Below are positions 7,554 to 14,259 of a DNA stretch of 18,403 nt, in pieces; position 1 is the first letter of the stretch, and each line of letters starts with the position of its first letter. The DNA is taken from the NCBI GenBank assembly GCA_964588665.1, contig CAZPQQ010000068.1, positions 1 through 18,403 of the forward strand. The letters run 5' to 3'. The notes under the pieces are model-generated. The model did not search any database. It was not told the DNA's origin and was given only the letters and a program-made list of their open reading frames with translations. Origin of the DNA: UBA2160 sp964588665. Lineage in GTDB: Bacteria; Chloroflexota; Dehalococcoidia; Lucifugimonadales; UBA1123. The position numbers were made by a program, and so were the translations under genes.

Positions 7554-7613
7554 CAGGCCCGTTCCTGTGCACAAGGCGATTTTCGCGACAAACTCGCAGG
7601 ACGCAACACTCGT

Positions 7614-8732
7614 TCAACCTTTGCATTCCTGAACCAGCTTCAGGAACCTGTCGAAGAGGTATTCGTTGTCCCTCGGGCCTGGGGACGCCTCCGAGTGGTA
7701 CTGGATGCTCATGATCGGCAGCGAGCGATGGCGCAATCCTTCAACGGTGCCATCGTTCAGGTTGACGTGGCTGACTTCGAGTTCGGCGGGCAGGCTGTCG
7801 CCGTCGATGGCGTAGCCGTGGTTTTGGGCGGTGATGTGCACTAGGCCCGTGTCCAGGTCTTTCACCGGATGGTTGCCGCCCCTGTGGCCGAATTTGAGCT
7901 TGTACGTGTCGCCGCCGAACGCCCGGGCGAGAATCTGGTTGCCGAGGCATATGCCCATGATCGGCACGTGGCCGATGAGCCCTTTGGCGGTCTCGGTCAG
8001 GTAATCCAACAGCTTGGGGTCGCCGGGTCCGGGCGACATCAGGATGCCGTCGGGTTTCCAGTCGAGCAACTCTTGAGCCGACACCCTTGCGGGATAGGCA
8101 ACGACATCGCATTCGCGGGTCTTCAGCAGGCGCAGGATGTTGTACTTGAGCCCGAAATCGCTGACCAGGATTCGATACGGCATGTGGCCTACTCTTGCGC
8201 CCTGCACCGGTTGGTCCCAAGAGTATGGAGTCGCGGTGGTCACGCGGTTCACGAAGTCGGTGCCCGCGTAGGACGGCAGCTCTTGCAACCGAGCAAGAGC
8301 CTGTTCCGGAGACTGATCGACAGCGATGATGCCCATCATGACGCCTCGCGTTCGAATCCGACGCGTTATCGCTCTGGTGTCCACGCCTCCGATGCCGATG
8401 ACGCCCTGCGAGGCCAAGAACTCGTCCAATGTCATCTCGCTGTCTGGGTGACTGGGCGCGTCGCAGTGGTCGCGCACGACGAACCCGGCGACCCTGACAC
8501 GCCGCGACTCGAAGTCGTGCCGGTTGATCCCGTAGTTGCCGATGAGCGGGTACGTCGGCACGACGATCTGTCCCGCGTAGGACGGATCGGTGAGGATCTC
8601 CTGGTACCCGGTCATCGACGTGTTGAAGACAACCTCGCCGTATGTCGAGGACTCTGTGGCGCCGAATGCTTGGCCAGGGTAGACCGACCCGTCTTCGAGG
8701 ACGAGGATTGCGTTGTGGAAAGATGTTGTCAT
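7614..8732 (-). CDS. carA: Carbamoyl-phosphate synthase small subunit
   Basis: CarA hydrolyses glutamine and passes ammonia to CarB. The 372-aa length is normal. The N-terminal domain (residues 8-150) carries the conserved GYQEILTDPSYAGQIV segment. The class I glutamine amidotransferase domain (about 186-372) has the nucleophile elbow GICLGNQ with Cys262, and the dyad His346/Glu348 in YHSEASPGP. An SPGPGDP oxyanion-region motif and a conserved HGYAID are also present. The start is ATG 8732, lying 18 nt after the DUF2283 stop without a strong ribosome-binding site. Unusually, carB is not next: about 3.4 kb with six other genes intervenes. Confidence 0.97.
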   Translation of the reverse strand: MTTSFHNAILVLEDGSVYPGQAFGATESSTYGEVVFNTSMTGYQEILTDPSYAGQIVVPTYPLIGNYGINRHDFESRRVRVAGFVVRDHCDAPSHPDSEMTLDEFLASQGVIGIGGVDTRAITRRIRTRGVMMGIIAVDQSPEQALARLQELPSYAGTDFVNRVTTATPYSWDQPVQGARVGHMPYRILVSDFGLKYNILRLLKTRECDVVAYPARVSAQELLDWKPDGILMSPGPGDPKLLDYLTETAKGLIGHVPIMGICLGNQILARAFGGDTYKLKFGHRGGNHPVKDLDTGLVHITAQNHGYAIDGDSLPAELEVSHVNLNDGTVEGLRHRSLPIMSIQYHSEASPGPRDNEYLFDRFLKLVQECKG

Positions 8733-8750
8733 TGTATGTAGATCGTCCGA

Positions 8751-8948
8751 TTAACCTTTTATTGCGTAATCGAGGGCTCGGGGATCTTCGATGCGCTTCG
8801 AGGCTTCAATCACTTCTAGCCCAACTATGTTGCCGTCAATGTCGTAGTCCAGAATCACTCCGGGTTTGTCCTCGTCGCTCTCTTCGATCTCGGCGCCGCT
8901 GAACACGATGCGGAGCACGTCGACTTCCTGGTCGTAGACGACTTTCAT
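8751..8948 (-). CDS. DUF2283-family small protein
   Basis: This 65-aa protein begins MKVVYDQEVDVLRIVF and continues with VILDYDIDGNIVGLEVIEAS, the hallmark of DUF2283 (YD-x-E-x-D-x-L start, VILDYD-x-x-G-x-(I/V)-(V/L)-G-(L/I)-E core). The family is a small beta-rich fold found next to toxin-antitoxin and mobile loci and also alone; its function is unsettled. A good ribosome-binding site (GGAG, 6 nt spacing) precedes ATG 8948. It lies 18 nt upstream of carA in the same direction, so it is probably co-transcribed. Confidence 0.8.
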   Translation of the reverse strand: MKVVYDQEVDVLRIVFSGAEIEESDEDKPGVILDYDIDGNIVGLEVIEASKRIEDPRALDYAIKG

Positions 8949-9033
8949 CGCGTTCTCCGATCCTGTCTACGCCTCGCCGTTGGCCTCAAATCAAATGTCC
9001 TGCCTTCGTAGTTCGTCGGACTATGGGGGTTCC

Positions 9034-9130
9034 GCCAACGGCCCTTCGACAGGCTCAGAGCCCGCCCTGAGATTTCCGAGGGGGCGAACGGAGCGGTAGG
9101 ATTTTCCGTTCGTGGTGAGCTTGTCGAACC
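9034..9130. repeat. REP/MITE-like palindromic repeat, copy B
   Basis: This lies in the 245-nt gap between pyrC and the DUF2283 gene. The left arm GGCCCTTCGACAGGCTCAG pairs with the right arm TGAGCTTGTCGAACC (one mismatch in the core). Inner arms GCGAACGGA and TCCGTTCG also pair, giving a long hairpin. It shares the outer arms with copy A but has a different internal spacer (GAGCCCGCCCTGAG...). The rest of the gap holds nothing recognisable. Confidence 0.75.
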
Positions 9131-9193
9131 ATTGGTCCGCTTCAGCACGCTACTCGATTTACACAGTGTATTTGCGAGTCGGAACACAACCGC

Positions 9194-10522
9194 CTACTTT
9201 CCGTGCACGGTGTCGCCGCCCACCAGCGTCGTCACGACCGCGCCCATCAGCGTCGCGCCGTGCAGGGGCGAGTTCTTGCCTCGGGAGATGAACTCGTCGG
9301 CGTCCACGACCCATTCGGCGTTTGGATCGAAGATGGTAACGTCGGCTGCAGAGCCGGGCTTCAACGTCCCGATGTCGGTTCGGCCCAGGAAATTGGCCGG
9401 TGCGGCGGTCATCTTCTCGATCATGGTCGTCAGCGGAAATTGTCCGGCGTGCACCAGACTCATCATCGAGCCTAGGGCGGTTTCCAGCACGCTGATGCCG
9501 AAGGCGGCCTCTTCGAACGTGCACAGCTTCTCGACGCTGCTGTGCGGCGCGTGATCGGTTGCCACGAAGTCGATGACCCCGTCCGCCAGCGCCGCGACCA
9601 TCGCCTGCATGTCCTGCGTCGCCCTCAGCGGCGGATTGACCTTGGCAGCGGTGTCGTAGGCGGCCGACGTCAGCGCGCCGTATCGTGAACTCTGGCCTTC
9701 GGAACGGCCCATCACAGCCTCGTCGGTGAGCGTCAGGTGGTGGGGCGTGACCTCGCACGTGACCGCGACGCCGCGCTCTTTAGCCTGACGAACCATTTCG
9801 ACTGCGGCCGCGGTGCTGATGTGAGCGATGTGGATCCGGCCTCCGACCATCTCGGCCAACGAGATGTCCCTCGACACCATTGTCTCTTCGGCGGAGTTGG
9901 GCGCACCTCGAATGCCGAGCCTATTCGAGACCCAACCCTCGTTCATCGCGCCGCCACGGAACAGCTCCGGCGTCTCGCAGTGGTTGATGATCGGCAGTCC
10001 CAGCGCCGAGCTGTAGCTGAGCGCCTGCCTCATGATGTTCGGATCAGCAACTGGATTGCCGTCGTCGCTGAAGCCGATGCATCCGGCCTCGGCCAGTTCG
10101 CCCATTTCGGCGAGCTCCTTGCCCAGGCTACCTTTGGTGACGCACCCGATCGGGAGCACGCGGACGGCGCCCTCGGTCTGGGCTTTTTGCAGCACGTAGT
10201 CGACCGTCGCTCTGGTGTCCATGGTCGGGACGGTGTTGGGCATGGCGCACACCGTGGTGAATCCGCCCTTCGCAGCCGCCCTCGTGCCAGTGGCGACCGT
10301 CTCCTTGTACTCGAGCCCCGGCTCGCGCAGGTGGCAGTGAAGATCGACGAATCCGGGACAGACGACCAAGCCGGCAGCGTCGATTACCGTAGCGCCGTCC
10401 GGTGGCGAAATCTGGCCGTCGACGCCTGTAACGCGCCCGTCCTCGATTAGAAGGTCGGCCACTCGATCCATACCCTGGGATGGGTCTACGATTCGTCCGC
10501 CTTTGATGAGTGTTGGTGTCAT
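9194..10522 (-). CDS. pyrC: Dihydroorotase (class I)
   Basis: This enzyme cyclises carbamoyl-aspartate to dihydroorotate, the third step of UMP synthesis. The 442-aa protein has the amidohydrolase layout of class I bacterial dihydroorotases. GFVDLHCHLREPG supplies zinc ligands His62 and His64. FSDDG (around 151-155) supplies the Asp that replaces the carboxylated lysine of class II enzymes. Asn180-His181, HIAHIST (His231, His234) and TDHAPHS (Asp323) complete the site. ATG 10522 overlaps the NUDIX stop (ATGA) and is preceded by GGGGA at about 7 nt; the longer open frame to 10615 is only a shadow of the NUDIX gene. Confidence 0.96.
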   Translation of the reverse strand: MTPTLIKGGRIVDPSQGMDRVADLLIEDGRVTGVDGQISPPDGATVIDAAGLVVCPGFVDLHCHLREPGLEYKETVATGTRAAAKGGFTTVCAMPNTVPTMDTRATVDYVLQKAQTEGAVRVLPIGCVTKGSLGKELAEMGELAEAGCIGFSDDGNPVADPNIMRQALSYSSALGLPIINHCETPELFRGGAMNEGWVSNRLGIRGAPNSAEETMVSRDISLAEMVGGRIHIAHISTAAAVEMVRQAKERGVAVTCEVTPHHLTLTDEAVMGRSEGQSSRYGALTSAAYDTAAKVNPPLRATQDMQAMVAALADGVIDFVATDHAPHSSVEKLCTFEEAAFGISVLETALGSMMSLVHAGQFPLTTMIEKMTAAPANFLGRTDIGTLKPGSAADVTIFDPNAEWVVDADEFISRGKNSPLHGATLMGAVVTTLVGGDTVHGK

Positions 10523-10911
10523 GAGCGCTTCCCCGGTGAGGCCGTATCGGCGGACCAGATATCGAGGATGCCCCTCACGTGCGGGTACACAGGCGTGTCG
10601 TCCTTCCCGTCCCACCAGGTGAGACCTTCCACTTCGCCGTTCGCCCGAGCCTCCCCCAAAGCCTCAACTCGAAAGACGTGATGGTCTTCGAATATGCCGC
10701 CGAACGTGAACAAGCGGTCGATGCTGACTGCCTCCAAACCTGTTTCTTCGTGCAGCTCACGGGCCATGGCCGAGACAGGCTCCTCTCCTAATTCGATGCC
10801 TCCGCCAGGCAACGCGAAGGTGCGTCCGCCTCGGTCGCGGACCAAGAGATATTTCCCATCTTGGACCACTACGGCCGTCGCTCTTTGACGCGCCGTTTGA
10901 TCGTTATCCAC
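10519..10911 (-). CDS. NUDIX hydrolase
   Basis: NUDIX enzymes hydrolyse nucleoside diphosphates linked to another moiety, often sanitising damaged nucleotides. The 130-aa protein contains a perfect Nudix box, GGIELGEEPVSAMARELHEE followed by TGL, matching G-x5-E-x7-RE-U-x-EE-x-G-U. It is preceded by the usual FALPGGG strand. It starts at GTG 10911, 3 nt after the pyrB stop, and its stop overlaps the pyrC start, so it is embedded in the pyr operon. A role in nucleotide or NDP-sugar clean-up fits, but no substrate motif is visible. Confidence 0.9.
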   Translation of the reverse strand: MDNDQTARQRATAVVVQDGKYLLVRDRGGRTFALPGGGIELGEEPVSAMARELHEETGLEAVSIDRLFTFGGIFEDHHVFRVEALGEARANGEVEGLTWWDGKDDTPVYPHVRGILDIWSADTASPGKRS

Positions 10912-10914
10912 CGC

Positions 10915-12000
10915 CTACCCGCCTCTCGTCGAAGTGCGTTGACGTGCGGGAGTCGCCATTCCGTACAGCAGCGCCATTCTGATCGCGACGCCGTTCGACA
11001 CCTGCTCTTCGATCACCGATCGAGCTCCGTGGGCGACTTCCGGATCGATCTCGACGCCTTCGTTCATCGGACCGGGGTGCATCACCAAGGCACCTGGTTT
11101 CGCCAGCGACAGCCGTCGTTCGTTGATGCCGTACATTCGCGAGTATTCCCGTAGCGTCGGTAGATGGCCCGCGTGCTGACGTTCGAGTTGGAGCCGGAGG
11201 ACCATCACGACGTCGGCGTCCTCGAGTGCCCGATCGACGTTTGACTCGACCTGGACCGAAGCGAACGGGTGGCCTTCCTCGGTTCGCTTGCCGTCCAGGA
11301 AGTCGACCGGCATCAGGGTGGGCGGCGCACAAAGGGTGACCTGCGCCCCCATGGTCGTCAATCCCCAGAGGTTGGATCGGGCGACCCTGCTGTACAGCGC
11401 GTCGCCGACGATCGCCACCTTCAGCCCGTCGATGTCGCCCAGGTGGTTGTGGATGGTGTAGAGGTCGAGCAGCGCCTGAGTCGGATGCGCGTGGGTGCCG
11501 TCGCCCGCGTTGATCACGCACGAGTCCAGATGTCGGGCCAGGAAATGCGGCGCGCCCGAGTGTCCGTGACGAATGACGATGATGTCCGCGTTCATCGCCT
11601 GGAGCGTTAGAGCCGTGTTGTAGAGGGATTCGCCCTTCTTCGCGCTGCTGCTGCTTGCCGATACGTTAATCACGTCGGCGCTGAGAACCTTGCCGGCTTG
11701 CTCGAACGAAACACGTGTCCTGGTGCTGGGCTCATAGAACAGCGTTACGACCGTCTTGCCCCGCAGCGTAGGAACCTTCTTGATGTCGCGGTTGAGCACC
11801 TCGGCCATGGCATCCGCGTTCTGGAACACGCCCAAGATCTCCTCACGCGAGAAGTCGTCCATGTCGAGGACGTGGCGACGACCGGAGCGAACCGCGGGAC
11901 CGCGAGTGTCGACGGGCCCTGTCGGGGACGGCGCCGCGATCACGCCTGAATCTTGCCCGTTCGTCCCTGGTCGCGTCTTTGTCTGTTCAGCGCCAGTCAT
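10915..12000 (-). CDS. pyrB: Aspartate carbamoyltransferase catalytic subunit
   Basis: PyrB joins carbamoyl phosphate to aspartate, the committed pyrimidine step. The 361-aa protein shows the carbamoyl-phosphate loop FYEPSTRTRVSFE (STRTR at 92-96), the mobile 80s loop SSSSAKKGES (Lys122), THAHPTQALLDLYT, the aspartate-loop VLRLQLER, and MHPGP near the C-terminus. The first ~42 residues, rich in Pro, Gly and Thr, extend beyond the usual start at RHVLDMDDFS and look disordered. No pyrI follows. Its ATG overlaps the pyrR stop (ATGA), and the next gene begins 3 nt after its stop, so it is the second cistron of a tightly packed operon. Confidence 0.97.
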   Translation of the reverse strand: MTGAEQTKTRPGTNGQDSGVIAAPSPTGPVDTRGPAVRSGRRHVLDMDDFSREEILGVFQNADAMAEVLNRDIKKVPTLRGKTVVTLFYEPSTRTRVSFEQAGKVLSADVINVSASSSSAKKGESLYNTALTLQAMNADIIVIRHGHSGAPHFLARHLDSCVINAGDGTHAHPTQALLDLYTIHNHLGDIDGLKVAIVGDALYSRVARSNLWGLTTMGAQVTLCAPPTLMPVDFLDGKRTEEGHPFASVQVESNVDRALEDADVVMVLRLQLERQHAGHLPTLREYSRMYGINERRLSLAKPGALVMHPGPMNEGVEIDPEVAHGARSVIEEQVSNGVAIRMALLYGMATPARQRTSTRGG

Positions 12001-12566
12001 GCCTCATTCCTCCTGCCCAGCACGACTTCGTCCGTGCCGTCGATCTCTACCAGGTGCACGTCCACCTCTTCGTTCCGAGAGGTCGGGACGTTCTTGCCCA
12101 CGTAGTCGGCGCGGATGGGCAACTCCCGATGGCCTCGGTCGACGAGCACGGCGAGCTGTATCTGTTTCGGTCTCCCGAAATCGTTCAGGGCGTCCATGGC
12201 CGCCCTGATGCTGCGGCCCGTGTACAGCACGTCGTCCACGAGCACGACCGTGCGGCCTTCGATGTCAGGGAGGTCGGTGGGCTGCATGAACGGCCGCGAA
12301 CCTCCAGCGAGGTCGTCGCGGTACAGGCCGATGTCAACGGCTCCGACGGGCACCGTTTCGCCTTCGATCTCGCTCATCGTTTGCGCGAGCCGTTCGGCCA
12401 ACGGGACGCCGCGCGTGTGCATCCCGACCAAAACCAGGTTCCCGCCGCCGCCGTTGCGTTCGAGTATCTCGTGGGAGACCCGCCGCAGAGCGCGCTGAAT
12501 CTCGTCCGAAGTCAGGATTCTACGTCCAGCCTCGATCCGGCTTGCCTCTGACGCATCTTGGGCCAA
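11997..12566 (-). CDS. pyrR: PyrR: pyr operon RNA-binding regulator / uracil phosphoribosyltransferase
   Basis: PyrR binds a hairpin in pyr mRNA when UMP is high, and it also has uracil phosphoribosyltransferase activity. The 189-aa protein begins its conserved part at ILTSDEIQRALRR (residues 17-29), has GMHTRGVPLAERL (49-61) and the PRPP loop VVLVDDVLYTGRSIRAA (107-123), and ends with VGKNVPTSRNEEVDVHL, typical of PyrR. The start is a TTG at 12566, chosen because AAGGGG lies 8 nt upstream and no ATG or GTG fits. It is the first gene of the operon and follows its own PyrR-binding leader, so it is autoregulated. Confidence 0.96.
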   Translation of the reverse strand: MAQDASEASRIEAGRRILTSDEIQRALRRVSHEILERNGGGGNLVLVGMHTRGVPLAERLAQTMSEIEGETVPVGAVDIGLYRDDLAGGSRPFMQPTDLPDIEGRTVVLVDDVLYTGRSIRAAMDALNDFGRPKQIQLAVLVDRGHRELPIRADYVGKNVPTSRNEEVDVHLVEIDGTDEVVLGRRNEA

Positions 12567-12573
12567 TAAAATA

Positions 12574-12599
12574 ACCCCTTACCTGTGACGGCAAGAGGC
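12574..12599 (-). terminator. Attenuator hairpin that buries the pyrR ribosome-binding site
   Basis: In the leader RNA GCCUCUUGCC (12599-12590) can pair with GGUAAGGGGU (12583-12574) across a GUCACA loop: ten contiguous pairs, including three G-U. The 3' arm contains the pyrR ribosome-binding site AAGGGG. It is followed by UAUUUUAUUG, a U-rich stretch running into the TTG start. The hairpin could therefore block translation and might also act as a weak intrinsic terminator. The same 5' arm can instead pair fully with GGCAAGGGGC (12664-12655), which belongs to the PyrR hairpin. The two folds are mutually exclusive. Confidence 0.7.
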
Positions 12600-12654
12600 T
12601 TGTGGTGTAGCATCTGCATTCGCCGCTGTGATCGCATGCATTCGCTAGCTTGAT

Positions 12655-12690
12655 GCCCCTTGCCAGCCTCGCAGGACTGTCTTAAAGGGT
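12655..12690 (-). promoter_or_regulatory. PyrR-binding RNA element
   Basis: The leader RNA contains CCCUUUAAGACAGUCC followed by UGCGAGGCUGGCAAGGGG. This closely matches the known PyrR recognition hairpin (AGUCC-x-G-x-GAGGCU with flanking CCUU/AAGG). The lower stem CCCUU pairs with AAGGG, and CAG pairs with CUG around the loop. It lies about 90 nt before the pyrR start. When PyrR-UMP holds this hairpin, GGCAAGGGGC cannot act as the antiterminator strand, so the downstream hairpin forms and the operon is repressed. Confidence 0.85.
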
Positions 12691-12751
12691 GACTACGTAT
12701 TCAATTGCGCTGCGGAGGCATCATTATCGACTGACCACCGTTTCAGCTTCT

Positions 12752-12781
12752 ATTCTATGTCAAAATGCGATGCCCGCACAA
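12752..12781 (-). promoter_or_regulatory. Possible pyr operon promoter
   Basis: On the minus strand TTGTGC (-35) and TAGAAT (-10) are separated by 18 nt, which would place the transcript start near 12745, about 55 nt before the PyrR hairpin. The -10 is good and the -35 only partial. Position and orientation fit, but this is by eye only. Confidence 0.35.
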
Positions 12782-12893
12782 CCCTCACATCGGCAGATTG
12801 GCGCCGCCACAGGCGAGTTTTCGCGACCCGATTCGGCAGCGGGTAGGCGTGCGTCCCAGAGCCGCAGCAGCGCGCCAGAGATTGCATCGGACA

Positions 12894-12902
12894 TGGTACA
12901 AT
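12894..12902 (+). promoter_or_regulatory. Extended -10 promoter for the dehydrogenase gene
   Basis: TGGTACAAT is a close match to the extended -10 form TGnTATAAT; no clear -35 is visible 17 nt upstream. Transcription would start near 12909, leaving a leader of about 235 nt that includes all three tandem repeat units. A sister motif, TGGTAAAAT, precedes the lipoprotein gene at 18058. Confidence 0.4.
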
Positions 12903-12936
12903 GCGCATCGCGAATTCGGCCCGGCGGTTCGCAACG

Positions 12937-13121
12937 GGCTCGGCGTAAACACCGAGGCCACCAGCGCACACACATCGGTGTTCTGGTCCACCTGAGGCGG
13001 ACCAAGCGAGTCGGAGCAGGCTCGGCGTAAACACCGAGGCCACCGGCGCGTGCACACATCGGTGCTCTGGCCGTTCACGGCCAAGCGATTTCAGCACAGG
13101 CTCGGCGTAGACACCGAGGCC
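12937..13121. repeat. Three ~80-bp tandem repeat units with conserved hairpins
   Basis: Units start at 12937, 13019 and 13099 (spacings 82 and 80 nt); the third is truncated. Each begins with GG then CTCGGCGTAAACACCGAG then GCC, which folds into a hairpin; the three copies differ at one loop base only. In units 1 and 2 a second hairpin follows: TGGTCC...GGACCA at 12984-13004 and TGGCCGT-TC-ACGGCCA at 13068-13083. The sequences differ but pairing is preserved (T-A becomes C-G). ACACCGA in unit 1 can also pair with TCGGTGT further on. The array ends 11 nt before the ribosome-binding site of the dehydrogenase gene, so it is probably transcribed as its leader. Confidence 0.8.
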
Positions 13122-13145
13122 GCAGCTTAACCAAGGGGGGTGAAG

Positions 13146-14237
13146 ATGCTACAAAGATTCAAGGTCCCTAAGGACGACGAGGTCCGAGTCGCGCACGACG
13201 CACTCACCGAGACCGTGACGTCCATCTTCGAGAAGATGGGAGTGCAGGCCGACGACGCCGCATTGGGCGCCGAAGTGCTTGTCGCGACCGACTTGCGTGG
13301 CGTCGAGACCCATGGCGTCTCGAACATGCTGCGATCCTACGTCGAGGGGTACACGGCTGGTACGCTGAACCCGAGGCCGGACGTAAAGGTGGTCAGCGAC
13401 TCGCCCGCCATCGCGAACGTGAACGCCGACAAAGGCCTCGCCGTGATACTCGGCCCAAAGGCGATGGAGATGGCCATGGAGAAGGCTCGGAACGTGGGCG
13501 TCGGCGTCGTCACGATGTCGAACGCCGGCCACTCGGGCGCCATCGGCCATCACGCCATGCTCGCCGCCAAGAACGACATGGTCGGCATGGTCGCCACGTC
13601 CGGCGGACTGCTGGTCGTGCCGACGTTCGGCGCCGAACCTCGATTGGGCACCAACCCCATCGCCATCGCCGCGCCTGCACGGAGCGAGCCGTTCCTGCTG
13701 TTCGATGCCGCTACATCCGCCATCGCCGGCAACAAGCTTCGACTGGCTGACCGAGTCGGAGCGTCGATGATGCCCGGCTGGATCGCCGGCCTCGACGGCG
13801 CGCCGATCATGGACGAGATCAAGCTTCCTGAGCGGGGGCAGTTCTACCAGCTCCCGTTGGGTGGAACGCGGGAGCAAGGGTCGCACAAGGGCTACGGATT
13901 CGGCATCATGGCGGAGGTGCTGTCCACGATGCTGACCGGCGACCTTCCGACGATGGTCGAGGGGAGCCCCGGAGGCAGCCATCACTACTTCGCGGCCTAC
14001 AACATCGAAGCGTTCTGCGACCTCGACGTGTTCAAAGACAACATGGACCAGATGCTGAGCACGCTGAAGGCGACGAAGCCCGCGCCCGGCCACGACGCCG
14101 TCATCTACCCCGGCGTTTCGGAGCACGAAGAGGAAGCGGAGCGGCGCCAGAACGGCATCCCGCTGCACAAAGAAGTCATCGAGTGGTTCAGCGACATCAC
14201 CGCCGAGTTGTCGCTCCCAGCCCTCCGCACGATGTAG
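13146..14237 (+). CDS. Malate/L-lactate dehydrogenase family (Ldh_2) oxidoreductase
   Basis: This 363-aa NAD(P)-dependent oxidoreductase belongs to the Ldh_2 family, which acts on 2-hydroxyacids such as malate, lactate, ureidoglycolate and sulfolactate. It is unrelated to the classical Rossmann LDH/MDH fold. Family motifs are present: DLRGVETHGVSN (Arg51, His56), SNAGHSGAIGHHA (catalytic His129), LGTNPIAIAAP, LFDAATSAIAGNKLRLA, and GSHKGYGFGIMAEVLS (Lys248). ATG 13146 is chosen because AAGGGGGG lies 5 nt upstream; GTG 13140 falls inside that site. It is transcribed away from the pyr operon, behind a repeat-rich leader. The exact substrate is not readable from sequence. Confidence 0.93.
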   Translation: MLQRFKVPKDDEVRVAHDALTETVTSIFEKMGVQADDAALGAEVLVATDLRGVETHGVSNMLRSYVEGYTAGTLNPRPDVKVVSDSPAIANVNADKGLAVILGPKAMEMAMEKARNVGVGVVTMSNAGHSGAIGHHAMLAAKNDMVGMVATSGGLLVVPTFGAEPRLGTNPIAIAAPARSEPFLLFDAATSAIAGNKLRLADRVGASMMPGWIAGLDGAPIMDEIKLPERGQFYQLPLGGTREQGSHKGYGFGIMAEVLSTMLTGDLPTMVEGSPGGSHHYFAAYNIEAFCDLDVFKDNMDQMLSTLKATKPAPGHDAVIYPGVSEHEEEAERRQNGIPLHKEVIEWFSDITAELSLPALRTM

Positions 14238-14259
14238 CGACTGCGAGAGGGTCCGCGTG

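Noticed and set aside
7641..7655. Repeat-like sequence near the carA 3' end
   Set aside because: It encodes the normal FDRFLKL segment of CarA and matches the repeat only over a short core; chance similarity.
12750..13097. Open frames of about 100 codons on both strands across the repeat region
   Set aside because: They arise from GC-rich tandem repeats, lack ribosome-binding sites and show repeat-driven residue patterns.
12937..13121. CRISPR array
   Set aside because: There are only three units with an 80-nt period, the conserved part is a hairpin rather than a uniform repeat with unique spacers, and no cas genes are present.
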